Assembly: GCA_022702935.2 (NCBI GenBank)
Contig: JAKIML020000103.1
Location: forward strand, 1 to 61,584
DNA from: Bacillota bacterium
GTDB lineage: Bacteria; Bacillota; Clostridia; DSM-8532
Direction: 5' to 3'
DNA length: 61,584 nt
Shown here: one piece after another, positions 52,124-60,439 of the stretch
Layout of the letters: each line of letters starts with the position of its first letter
Numbering within the stretch: the first letter of the stretch is position 1
The notes under the pieces: generated by a model
What the model was told of the DNA's origin: nothing
The model's database searches: none
What the model saw: only the letters and a program-made list of their open reading frames with translations
Program-made: the position numbers and the translations under genes

Positions 52124-53182
52124 TTACAAGGGGTTCCTGGGGCTTGCTCCCCCGCCGCTGAGCAGGGCCAGAAGGCTTTTTGCCATATTGCCCAGTGGGG
52201 TTTGCTTCTCCACCGCTCCAATATTATAGGCCACCTTGGGCATACCATATACCACTGAGGATTTTTCATCCTGTCCCAATGTTCTGGCGCCGCTTTTTCG
52301 CATGGCGAGAAGCCCTTTGGCACCATCATAGCCCATACCGGTGAGGATGATGCCCACGGCCTTGTCCCCGGCCTCTCTGGCCACCGATTCAAACAGAACA
52401 TCTACCGAGGGACAGTGTCCATTGACCTTTTCTCCCGCAAAGCATTCCACCCGGTACCGTTCTCCCACCCGTTTGATTTTCATATGCTGATCCCCGGGAG
52501 CCAAAAGCGCCTTGCCCGGTTCCACCCAATCCCCGGCGGCCGCCTCCTTGACCTGAAAGCCGGTGGTAGCGTTAAGCCTTTGGGCAAACATCCGCGAGAA
52601 GACAGGCGGGATATGCTGCACAATGACAATGCCCGGCAGGCTTGCCGGCAGACCGCTTAAGAGCTGATGGATGGCCTCGGTTCCCCCCGTGGAAGCACCA
52701 ATAGCAATGACCTGGTATCGGTTTTCCCGCTTTCCGTCATCCAAAGTCCTTTTAACCACCTCTTTTTCAAGACGGACGACCTGGGCTGAGGAAGCAATCT
52801 TGACCTTTTCTATCATCTCCCGGATAAAGGTCTCCACATCCTTGACCGCACCCATATCGGGCTTGGCCACAAAGTCCACAGCCCCCGCATTCATGGCTTC
52901 AAAAACCGCTTCGCTGACCGTGCTGACCACAATCACCGGCAAAGGGTATTGGGGAAGGAGCTGTCGGATAAACGCTATACCGTCCATTCTGGGCATGGCC
53001 ACATCACAGGTCATGACATCGGGCCGGTGGGCAAGAATCATGTCCCGTGCTTCAAAAGCATCCCTGGCGGTGGCAACAATCTCAATGCCCGGGTCCGAGG
53101 CAAGACCCCGGGCCAGAATCTCCCGGTAGAGCATGCTGTCATCAACAATCAAAACCTTAATCTTGTTTCCTGGATATTGCAT
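52124..53182 (-). CDS. cheB: Chemotaxis response regulator protein-glutamate methylesterase CheB
   Basis: 352 residues. The receiver has acidic pair VDDSMLYRE and phospho-acceptor Asp in VMTCDVAMPRMDG; a linker to about 165 follows. The methylesterase/deamidase domain has catalytic Ser in GASTGGTEA, His in QHIPPVFS and Asp in GMGYDGAKG. It removes methyl groups from chemoreceptors. It starts 6 bp after cheR, so the two form a methylation module. It appears intact although the cheA and mcp genes of the same cluster look damaged. Confidence 0.97.
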   Translation of the reverse strand: MQYPGNKIKVLIVDDSMLYREILARGLASDPGIEIVATARDAFEARDMILAHRPDVMTCDVAMPRMDGIAFIRQLLPQYPLPVIVVSTVSEAVFEAMNAGAVDFVAKPDMGAVKDVETFIREMIEKVKIASSAQVVRLEKEVVKRTLDDGKRENRYQVIAIGASTGGTEAIHQLLSGLPASLPGIVIVQHIPPVFSRMFAQRLNATTGFQVKEAAAGDWVEPGKALLAPGDQHMKIKRVGERYRVECFAGEKVNGHCPSVDVLFESVAREAGDKAVGIILTGMGYDGAKGLLAMRKSGARTLGQDEKSSVVYGMPKVAYNIGAVEKQTPLGNMAKSLLALLSGGGASPRNPL

Positions 53183-53188
53183 GAGTCC

Positions 53189-54004
53189 TTATTCCTTTCG
53201 ATACACGGCCGGCATAATATACCTGTACCGGGTTTCCTCCCGATTGATGGATTCAGAATGTCCAATAAACAAATAACCTCCGGGCTCGGTAAGATCATAG
53301 AATTTATTGATCAATTCCCGCTTGGCCTGGGCGTCGAAGTAAATCATAACATTTCTGCAGAATATCACATGGAACCTCTTTTTAAAAGGGAAAACCGGCT
53401 CCATAAGGTTGAATCTTCTGAAAATAACTTCTTTCTTCAGTTTATCGCTGATCACGCTGTTTACGGGATCCAGCTTCGTAAAATAGTTCATCTTCCAGCT
53501 TGCGGGCATAACTGAGATTTCCTCGTTGCTGTAAATCCCCTGGCACGCCTGTTCCAGGACATTGGTTGAAATATCGGTGGCCAGCACTTTTGCATCCCAA
53601 AGCACCTTTTCCCTGCCAAAAAACTCATCAATGATCATGGCCAGGGTATAGGGTTCTTCGCCTGTGGAACATCCCGCACTCCATATGCGCAGATCCTTGT
53701 CAGGAATACTTGCCTTAAGATAGGGCAGCACCTTTTCTTTAAAATATCTGAAATGATCGTTTTCCCGCATAAAGAAGGTGTGATTGGTTGATATTTTATC
53801 AATGAGGGTTTCTGCCGCTTTTCCCGTTGTGTCGGCCAGGACATGCGCATAGTACTCGGAAAAGCTCTTGAAGTTGTTCTGCATAAGAACATTATAGAGT
53901 CTGCCCATAACCAGGGCCTGCTTTTCTTTTCTTAAGTGAATGCCATAGTTGGACTTGATATAGTCTGCCAGCAGATTGAATTCTTTCTCAGTTATCTCCA
54001 CCAT
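53189..54004 (-). CDS. cheR: Chemotaxis protein methyltransferase CheR
   Basis: 271-residue SAM-dependent methyltransferase that methylates receptor glutamates. The N-terminal helical domain begins VEITEKEFNLLADYIKSNYGI. The SAM motif is IWSAGCSTGEEPYTLAM, with LATDIS and IFCRNVMIYFD further on. ATG 54004 is chosen since GAGGT sits five bases upstream and family members begin here; a start at 54034 is also open. It lies between the damaged mcp and cheB. Confidence 0.96.
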   Translation of the reverse strand: MVEITEKEFNLLADYIKSNYGIHLRKEKQALVMGRLYNVLMQNNFKSFSEYYAHVLADTTGKAAETLIDKISTNHTFFMRENDHFRYFKEKVLPYLKASIPDKDLRIWSAGCSTGEEPYTLAMIIDEFFGREKVLWDAKVLATDISTNVLEQACQGIYSNEEISVMPASWKMNYFTKLDPVNSVISDKLKKEVIFRRFNLMEPVFPFKKRFHVIFCRNVMIYFDAQAKRELINKFYDLTEPGGYLFIGHSESINREETRYRYIMPAVYRKE

Positions 54005-54106
54005 AGGGGACCTCATAGCAAATTGATACATCATTCTTTACTTCTTTCATGTCAGCCAGGATGTTGTGCCAAAGGAGGAGGCGTTAGGGCCCCCTCCCTT
54101 AAGCTT

Positions 54107-55955
54107 CTATAACGAATACTTTCCAAACTCCCTATCGCTTAAGGCAATGGCACTTTCACGGGGAAGGCTCTCATCTCCTGCATCGGCCAGGGAAACGCCG
54201 GACTTGCTCTTATCGGACATGCTCTCCAGCATTCTTAAAACCTCGGGGCTTAGTTCATCCACACGCTGAGCACTCCTGTGGATCTTTTTCAGCCTGAATC
54301 TGCCCACCAGCTCTCTTAAGACTGCGGCCTGGGTGGACATTTCCTCACTGGCCGCCGCACTTTCCTCGGAGGTGGCCGAGTTGGTCTGAACAACCTGGGA
54401 TACCTGCATGACACCCTGATTGATCTGTTCAATACCCAGGGCCTGTTCATTGGAAGCCACAGCAATATCACTCACCAGATTGGCCGCCTTCTCAATTTCT
54501 GTCACAATCTTGTTGAGCGCCTGAGCGGTGTCATTGGCAATCTTGGTTCCATCCTCCACCTTCTTGATGGAGCTTTCAATCATCTCAGTGGTCTCCTTGG
54601 CCGCGTTGGCTGAGCGGGCTGCAAGGGTTCTGACTTCCTCGGCCACTACAGCAAAGCCCTTGCCGTGCTGACCGGCTCTGGCCGCCTCCACGGCCGCATT
54701 AAGGGCCAGTATATTGGTCTGGAAGGCAAATATCGTCAATGACCTTGATAATCTTGTAAATATTGCTGGATGATACATTGATCTCATCCATGGCCTTAAG
54801 CATTTCCTTCATCTGGGTATTGCCCTGCATGGCATCCTGCTTGGCATTGCCGGCAAGCTCATTAGCCTGGTCCGCATTGGAGGCATTAAGCCTGGTCTGG
54901 GAGGAGATCTCCTCTAAAGAAGCCGTCAGCTCTTCAATGGAGCTGGCCTGCTCAGTGGCGCCCTGGGAGAGGGCAATACTGGAATCCGAAACCTGCTTGG
55001 CGCCTGTGGCCACCTGCTCGGAGGCTGCGGAGATATTGGTCATCATCTCATTGAGTTTCTGCACCAATTCGGCCAGTTTTATACCCAGGAGATCCTTGTC
55101 GGACCTGACCTTTACATCCACAGTCAGGTCGCCCTCGGCAAGCCTTTCAGCAACCATGGCCTGTTCCCGGGTGCTTTCAATTAAATGTTTGAAGGATTGG
55201 GCAAGTTTACCTATCTCATCCTTTGTGTTGGCATCCACATTGACATTGACATTGACATCGCCCACGGCCAGCTTATCGGCAACCCCCACCATGGAATTAA
55301 TGGGCCTGCTGATCATATTGGAGATGGTTATCCCCATAACGATGGATATGAGTACACCGATGGCTATGACAATCACCATGACCACGCTGGAGCTCTGGGC
55401 CATCGCACTATTGCTCTTTTAGGTTGCCTCGGCATCGGCAGTTTCCATCTTCATGAGTTCTAGGAAGGTTTCCCGCAGCGTATCCCCTGCCGACTTGCCG
55501 TCGACCAGAATGGCATTTTCCGTTTTGTCGATATCCCCGGTACTAACATACTGAACCGCCTTGTCAATGATCTCGTCATAGGTTGTCCATTGTTCTAGCA
55601 ATGCCTCATACATGGTGCGGGCGTCACCAGTACTCACGGTTTTTTCATACTTGGCCAAAAGCGCGTCCACCGATTGGTTAAGTTCTTGAAGCGTGGCCGC
55701 CTGAGCCTCTATTTCCTGAAGAGTCTCAGCGGTGGTTAATTTCAGCGCATTATATCTCAAACGCTGAAAATCGGTAGCCGCTCTGCCTATATAGCTCACA
55801 CCCAATAAATTCTCGCTAAAAAGGCTTTCACTGGCTGTACTGATTTTCCTGATATTTGTCAGTCCGATAATACCTACAATGACTGAGATAATTGCCACAA
55901 TAAAGAATCCAATGATGAGCTTGAGGCTGATTTTCATGTTCTTATACCATTTCAT
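54107..55955 (-). pseudogene. Methyl-accepting chemotaxis protein, disrupted by a stop and a frameshift
   Basis: Reads as one chemoreceptor with two lesions. From ATG 55955: TM1 (LKLIIGFFIVAIISVIVGIIGL), a four-helix sensor of about 150 residues, then an in-frame TAA at 55419-55421. The same frame continues immediately after with TM2 (VVMVIVIAIGVLISIVMG), HAMP and the signalling helix to KVIDDI. An extra T (run at 54728-54730) then shifts frame; removing it restores [23 protein letters not shown], the conserved tip. The remainder to 54107 is a normal MCP C-terminus. Neighbours cheR, cheB and cheW are intact. As given the gene cannot make a full receptor. Confidence 0.9.
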
Positions 55956-55995
55956 AGTCCAACTTCCTTTCGTCGTTCCTATAAGCAGAAGATCG

Positions 55996-56487
55996 TTACA
56001 TGATCTCACTTAAGTCTTCCAATTCATTTTCAGTAAGCAGCTTTTCGCAATCCAGAAGCAGCTTTACGTCATTTCCGACCTTCCCGATATTCTTGATATA
56101 CCGGTTGCTGAAGGCCGCGTTTTTCGGCGGTTCCACAATGGCATCCTCAGGAATGCTCAGTACCTCCGATACGCTGTCCACAATGAGTCCGATGGACAGG
56201 TCATTAATGTCAATGACAATGACACAGGTCCTGTCGTTATACTCCTTGGGATCTTTCCTGAACCGAAGCCTCACATCCATGACCGGAATGATCTTGCCTC
56301 TTAAATTAATGATGCCCTTCACGTACTCGGGCAGCTCGGGTATCTCAGTAATGGCTTGAATACCAATAATTTCTGTCACATATTTGATTTCAATGCCGTA
56401 GGTCTCTTTGCCGAGCACAAAGGTGAGAAATCTCCCCTTCTGGGTGTCCTCCTCCAATTCCATGATGTTGTCAATAATATCCGACAT
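55996..56487 (-). CDS. cheW: Chemotaxis adaptor protein CheW
   Basis: 163 residues, a single CheW domain coupling receptors to CheA. Characteristic stretches are FLTFVLGKETYGIEIKYVTEIIG, PEYVKGIINLRGKIIPVMDVRLRF and IGLIVDSVSEVLSI. ATG 56487 has GGAG eight bases upstream. It directly follows cheA and precedes the mcp pseudogene; it could still serve receptors such as the one at 8329-9993 if another CheA exists. Confidence 0.96.
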   Translation of the reverse strand: MSDIIDNIMELEEDTQKGRFLTFVLGKETYGIEIKYVTEIIGIQAITEIPELPEYVKGIINLRGKIIPVMDVRLRFRKDPKEYNDRTCVIVIDINDLSIGLIVDSVSEVLSIPEDAIVEPPKNAAFSNRYIKNIGKVGNDVKLLLDCEKLLTENELEDLSEIM

Positions 56488-56505
56488 GCTTTCATCTCCC
56501 CTCAA

Positions 56506-58400
56506 TTAAACTTCCAGCAAACCTGCTATGTTAAGTATCAGGCTGATACTGCCGTCTCCTAATAATGTGCATCCCGCCAAGCCCTTTGCTTTTTTGAAGT
56601 TTCTGATATAGTTAGGCAGGGCCTTGACTACAACCTGCTGCTGACCCACAAGCTCATCGGCGAAGCAGCAGAGGGTGAAGCCATCCTGCTCGACCATGAT
56701 GATAATGCCTTCGCTGAACCGGGTTACGGCATCCCTGACCTTAAAGTGGCGATGGAGCCTTAAGATGGGATAGCACTGGCCCCTTACCATGATCATCTCA
56801 TTGCCGTCGGGATCAGTAATGATATCTTCCTCCCTGGGTCTGAAGGACTCTTTGATGGCGATGGTGGGTAAAGTGTAAGAAGCCTTCCCCACTCTGATGG
56901 TCATGCCATCAATAATGGCCAGTGTCAGCGGAATTTTAAGGATGAACATGGAACCTTTTCCCGGCGTGCTGTCCACCGATACTGACCCGCCTATGGCCTC
57001 GATATTTTTAGTCACCACATCCATGCCCACACCGCGGCCCGAGAACTCGGTCACCTTCTCATTGGTGGAGAAACCCGGCAGGAAAATCAGATTGAAGACC
57101 TCTTTATCGGTCATCTCGGAAGGCTGCTTGACCAGGAGATTATTCTCCATGGCTTTTTGGAGAATCTTGTCCCTGTTAAGCCCCTTTCCGTCGTCCCTGA
57201 CCATGACCAGAACATCCCCGCCTGAGTTCCTGGCTTCCAGGGTCACTGTGCCCGAATCGGGCTTCCCGGCCAATTTTCTTTCCTCGGGCGATTCTATACC
57301 ATGGTCTATGGCGTTTCGGACCAGGTGCATCAAAGGATCCGAGATGTGCTCGATGATGTTCTTGTCCACCTCGGTCTCTTCACCAATGATCCTGAGCTCC
57401 ACATCCTTATTAAGCTTCTTGCACATATCCCTGACCACCCGGTGCATTTTATGGAAGGTTGTGGACAGAGAAACCATGCGCACTGACATGACCATATCCT
57501 GAATTTCATTGGTGATCTTGCTGAGTCGTTGGGCCGCTTTCTGAAAATTGTCCAGCATAAGCCCCTTAAGATCAGGGTTCTGAATTACCATGGCCTCGGC
57601 TATCACCATCTCCCCCACCAGGTCCATGAGCTTGTCCAGCTTGGACACATTAACGCTGACAATGCTCTGCTGGCTCGAGCTTTGCAGATGGGTCTCCCCT
57701 TTATCGGACAGCTCCCTGCGTTCGGGCTCCGAGGATATAACGGCAGGACCATGGGTATCGTCATTCTGATCCTCCTCATTTGCTGAGGCATAGAACGAAA
57801 AGGCATCGTCCCCTTTAAGCTCCTCAAAATCCAGCGACTTTAAAAAGAGGGTGTCCAGCAGCAATTGGTGCATATCCTCAAAGCTCTCATTGGATCTTAA
57901 AATGATGGTAAAACCATCACGTCGGATGACTTCAGCGCACTGGTCGTTATCGAGAATATCCTCGGGATAGAAAAGTATCTCCTGAGCCTTTTCCTTCAGA
58001 TTATGAATGACGGAATAGGCCCGAATGTTTTCCATCTCACACCCTTCCTCAAAGCGTATGACCGCCTTGTAGGTATGGGCGCAGGGGGATGACGTCCCCA
58101 GTTCATGACTCATGGAGGAAACGGGTTTCTCCGACTTGGCAGGGGTATGCTGCTCCAGGGTTGATTCCTTCCCTTGCCTGAGCTGACTGAGATGATCATG
58201 AATACGGGCAATAAGGGGCGAGGCATCGCCATAGGCCTGATCCCCGTTTTTAATTTTTTCGATTTCTTCTTTAATGAAATCCACCACTTCCAAAACCATA
58301 TCCGATAAGGCTGAGCAATCGGTCTGAAGGGGATGCTCCTCACGGATAAAGAAGAACAAATCTTCTATGGCATGGGCCAGGGTGGAGATAGGTTTGACAT
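56506..58400 (-). pseudogene. cheA: Chemotaxis histidine kinase CheA, 5'-deleted (phospho-acceptor region missing)
   Basis: The frame 56506-58359 encodes the end of a P1/HPt domain (FFFIREEHP), a CheY-binding-like region (about residues 90-170), the dimerisation helices, the kinase domain (HLVRNAIDHGIESPEERK, RDDGKGLN, GRGVGMDVV) and a CheW-like C-terminus. The HPt start with the phospho-acceptor His and KGSS-type motif is absent. Upstream, a perfect AGGAGGG (58409-58415) and ATG (58398-58400) begin a frame that stops after ten codons, two bases out of phase with the kinase. The only in-frame start left is TTG 58359. This fits an internal deletion of roughly 200 bp. Confidence 0.82.
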
Positions 58401-58445
58401 TTATATGGCCCTCCTGTTTTAGTGCCTGAGTTGCTTCCTTAAGTA

Positions 58446-58799
58446 CTAGATTTTGCTGAGAATCTGCAAAATGGTATCTTCCTTAAAGGGTTTGACAATA
58501 AAGGTTTTTGCGCCATACATCACCGCTTCCCTGACCATGGCCTCCTGCCCCATGGCTGATACCATGATGACCCTGGCCTGTGGATCAAAGGCGCGAATGG
58601 CCCTTAAGGCTTCAATACCTGACATGATGGGCATGGTGATATCCATGGTTACAAGATCAGGCTTCAGCTCCTTGTAGAGCCGCACCCCTTCTTCGCCATT
58701 CTCTGCTTCACCCACAACCTGGTACCCGGCTTTTTCAAGTATCAGCTTAATGGAGGTGCGCATAAACATTGCATCATCAACAATCAGCACCTTTTTCAT
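58446..58799 (-). CDS. cheY: Chemotaxis response regulator CheY
   Basis: 117-residue stand-alone receiver. Acidic pair in LIVDDAMFMR, phospho-acceptor Asp in LVTMDITMPIMSG, Ser in VSAMGQEAMV and Lys in FIVKPFKED. It has no output domain. It is the first gene of the cheY-A-W-mcp-R-B unit, with AGGAG about ten bases before the chosen ATG at 58799; an ATG ten codons upstream is less likely. No CheC, CheX or CheZ phosphatase and no flagellar gene is seen here. Confidence 0.95.
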   Translation of the reverse strand: MKKVLIVDDAMFMRTSIKLILEKAGYQVVGEAENGEEGVRLYKELKPDLVTMDITMPIMSGIEALRAIRAFDPQARVIMVSAMGQEAMVREAVMYGAKTFIVKPFKEDTILQILSKI

Positions 58800-58829
58800 T
58801 TCATTCACGCTCCTGTATATTAATCTCAT

Positions 58830-59228
58830 GAAAATAAAAACAACTCACCAGACCCCTCAATGGCAGAGCAAATAAACGCTCTTCCATATCGGAGCACAAG
58901 ACAACAGAAACCCAATATTTGAAATTCAAATAGGGTCATTATAAGGAGCAATCATTGGTTTGGGATTGGATTAAATGAGAAGAGTAACTATGGAATGAAC
59001 CTTTGTTCTCTTAATTTGACAAGAAGCTTAATGGAAGAATTATTACGTCCTAACCTTGATGTCAACCCATCTGTTCCCAGTTTTGTCGCATCTCTGTAAT
59101 TGCTGTCATTGTTTCTTATTTACCATCCTAATCCAAGTGTAAACAATTAATTTTTTAAATTATTTAAAAAAAGTGGTTTAATTTTTATGTAAATTCCCAC
59201 ACCTTAGCACATCGGATTGGATTTATCA
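58830..59228. other. 400-bp A/T-rich divergent intergenic region
   Basis: Lies between cheY and the ketopantoate reductase-like gene. It contains the palindrome 58916-58932 next to a minus-strand TATAAT (58938-58943), and very A/T-rich sequence near 59140-59190. No gene-like frame was found. Confidence 0.55.
58916..58932. promoter_or_regulatory. 17-bp palindrome at the che operon promoter
   Basis: TATTTGAA-A-TTCAAATA, perfect 8-bp arms, beginning 5 bp downstream of the minus-strand TATAAT at 58938-58943. Position at the transcription start suggests a repressor operator for the chemotaxis operon. Confidence 0.5.
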
Positions 59229-59237
59229 TGATATAAT
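59229..59237 (+). promoter_or_regulatory. Extended -10 promoter of the ketopantoate reductase-like gene
   Basis: TGA-TATAAT with TATAAT at 59232-59237; no good -35. The start codon is 53 bp downstream. Confidence 0.55.
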
Positions 59238-59289
59238 GAAAGATGGTAAAAAGCCTTTATTCATTATTATTTACCTAAGAGGAGTGCTT

Positions 59290-60213
59290 ATGGAAAAGAT
59301 TAAAACTGTTCATGTGATAGGCCTGGGAGCTGTGGGCGCAACCTATGCATCCCTTTTCCATCAATGGAATCCCCAATGCATAAAAGTCATATTGGATGAG
59401 GAAAGACTGCACCGATACCGACAGGGCACCTTAATTAACGGCATTAATTATTCCTTTGACCTGGTTGCCCCCAAGCAGGGGGATGCACCGGCAGAGCTTA
59501 TTCTGGTGGTGGTAAAGGGTCACCACCTCGATAAAGCCATAGAGACCATGGCCCCTCTGGTGGATAAGGACACCATTATCCTTTCCCTGCTCAATGGTAT
59601 TACCAGCGAGGAGGACTTAAGTAAAGCCTTTGGCCGCGAAAAGGTGCTTCACGGCTTCTGTGTGGCCACTGACGCGGTTCGTGAGGGAAATAGCGTTCAT
59701 TTTACCCAAACAGGGAGAATTGTTTTTGGCGATCATTATGCGGAGGCCAAGGGTAAAGGGGCCCGTGTGAAAGCCTTCTTTGACGAGGCAGGTATCCCCC
59801 ACACCTATTCGGACAACATTCTCCATGAGATGTGGTGGAAGTTTATGATGAATGTGGGTATCAATCAGACCTCAGCCATATTGGGTGCCCCCTATGGGGT
59901 TTACAGCCGGGTTGAGGAGGCCAGGGAGCTTTTGGCCTCTGCCTGCAGGGAGGTTCTGCCCATTGCAGCCAGGGAAGGCATTTCGCTTTCCGAGAAGGAT
60001 ATCGACGAATATTTCAGAATCTTTGCCACCCTTTCTCCGGAAGGAAAAACCTCCATGCTTCAGGATATTGAAGCGGGAAGAAAGACTGAGGTGGAGAGCT
60101 TTAGCCAGACGGTCATGGCCCTGGGTAAAAAGCACGGACTTCCAACACCCGTCAACGAAACGCTTTATCGTATGATTCGAGTATTGGAAGCCCGCACTGT
60201 TAAAGAGGTTTGA
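59290..60213 (+). CDS. Ketopantoate reductase family protein (PanE/ApbA)
   Basis: 307 residues. The N-terminal NADP-binding motif is VIGLGAVGATYASLF, followed by VKGHHLDKAIE and LNGITSEE typical of 2-dehydropantoate 2-reductases. The C-terminal helical domain has the catalytic Lys in EMWWKFMMNVGINQTSAIL and Ser/Asp-type residues in TSMLQDIEAGRKTEVE. It would make pantoate for coenzyme A, but the family includes other 2-oxoacid reductases and panB/panC are not nearby. AGAGGAG precedes ATG 59290. Confidence 0.9.
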   Translation: MEKIKTVHVIGLGAVGATYASLFHQWNPQCIKVILDEERLHRYRQGTLINGINYSFDLVAPKQGDAPAELILVVVKGHHLDKAIETMAPLVDKDTIILSLLNGITSEEDLSKAFGREKVLHGFCVATDAVREGNSVHFTQTGRIVFGDHYAEAKGKGARVKAFFDEAGIPHTYSDNILHEMWWKFMMNVGINQTSAILGAPYGVYSRVEEARELLASACREVLPIAAREGISLSEKDIDEYFRIFATLSPEGKTSMLQDIEAGRKTEVESFSQTVMALGKKHGLPTPVNETLYRMIRVLEARTVKEV

Positions 60214-60272
60214 CACTAGCTATTTAATGGTTGGGTATTTGCCTTAAGCCCAATGAATGATTCTCTGAAGGG

Positions 60273-60416
60273 TCACTGAGGCTTGCTGCAGCAGGATGCG
60301 CTTTTATCGCAGCCTTCACAGCAGCAGCTCTGACCCTTTTTCATTTTTATAATGTTTCTGATGATTAAAAAGGCCGCTAAACCAAATATCAATCCGCCAA
60401 TAATGTAATCCATCAT
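60273..60416 (-). CDS. Small Cys-rich membrane protein associated with FeoB
   Basis: 47 residues: a hydrophobic N-terminal helix (YIIGGLIFGLAAFLIIRNIIK), then a tail with clustered cysteines (SCCCEGCDK and SCCSK). This is the pattern of FeoB-associated Cys-rich membrane proteins. AGGTG lies before the ATG. It follows feoB on the same strand by about 24 bp, so it is co-transcribed. A role in ferrous iron handling is inferred from the association. Confidence 0.85.
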   Translation of the reverse strand: MMDYIIGGLIFGLAAFLIIRNIIKMKKGQSCCCEGCDKSASCCSKPQ

Positions 60417-60439
60417 ATGAAGCACCTACTTTCTTAGTT

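Noticed and set aside
55419-55421. Programmed stop-codon readthrough or a split two-protein receptor
   Set aside because: The stop falls just before TM2, no readthrough context was recognised, and a second lesion downstream makes decay the simpler reading.
58359-58448. An intact cheA with a start further upstream
   Set aside because: The kinase frame has no ATG, GTG or TTG before 58359 and meets a stop within cheY; the good ATG at 58400 is out of frame.
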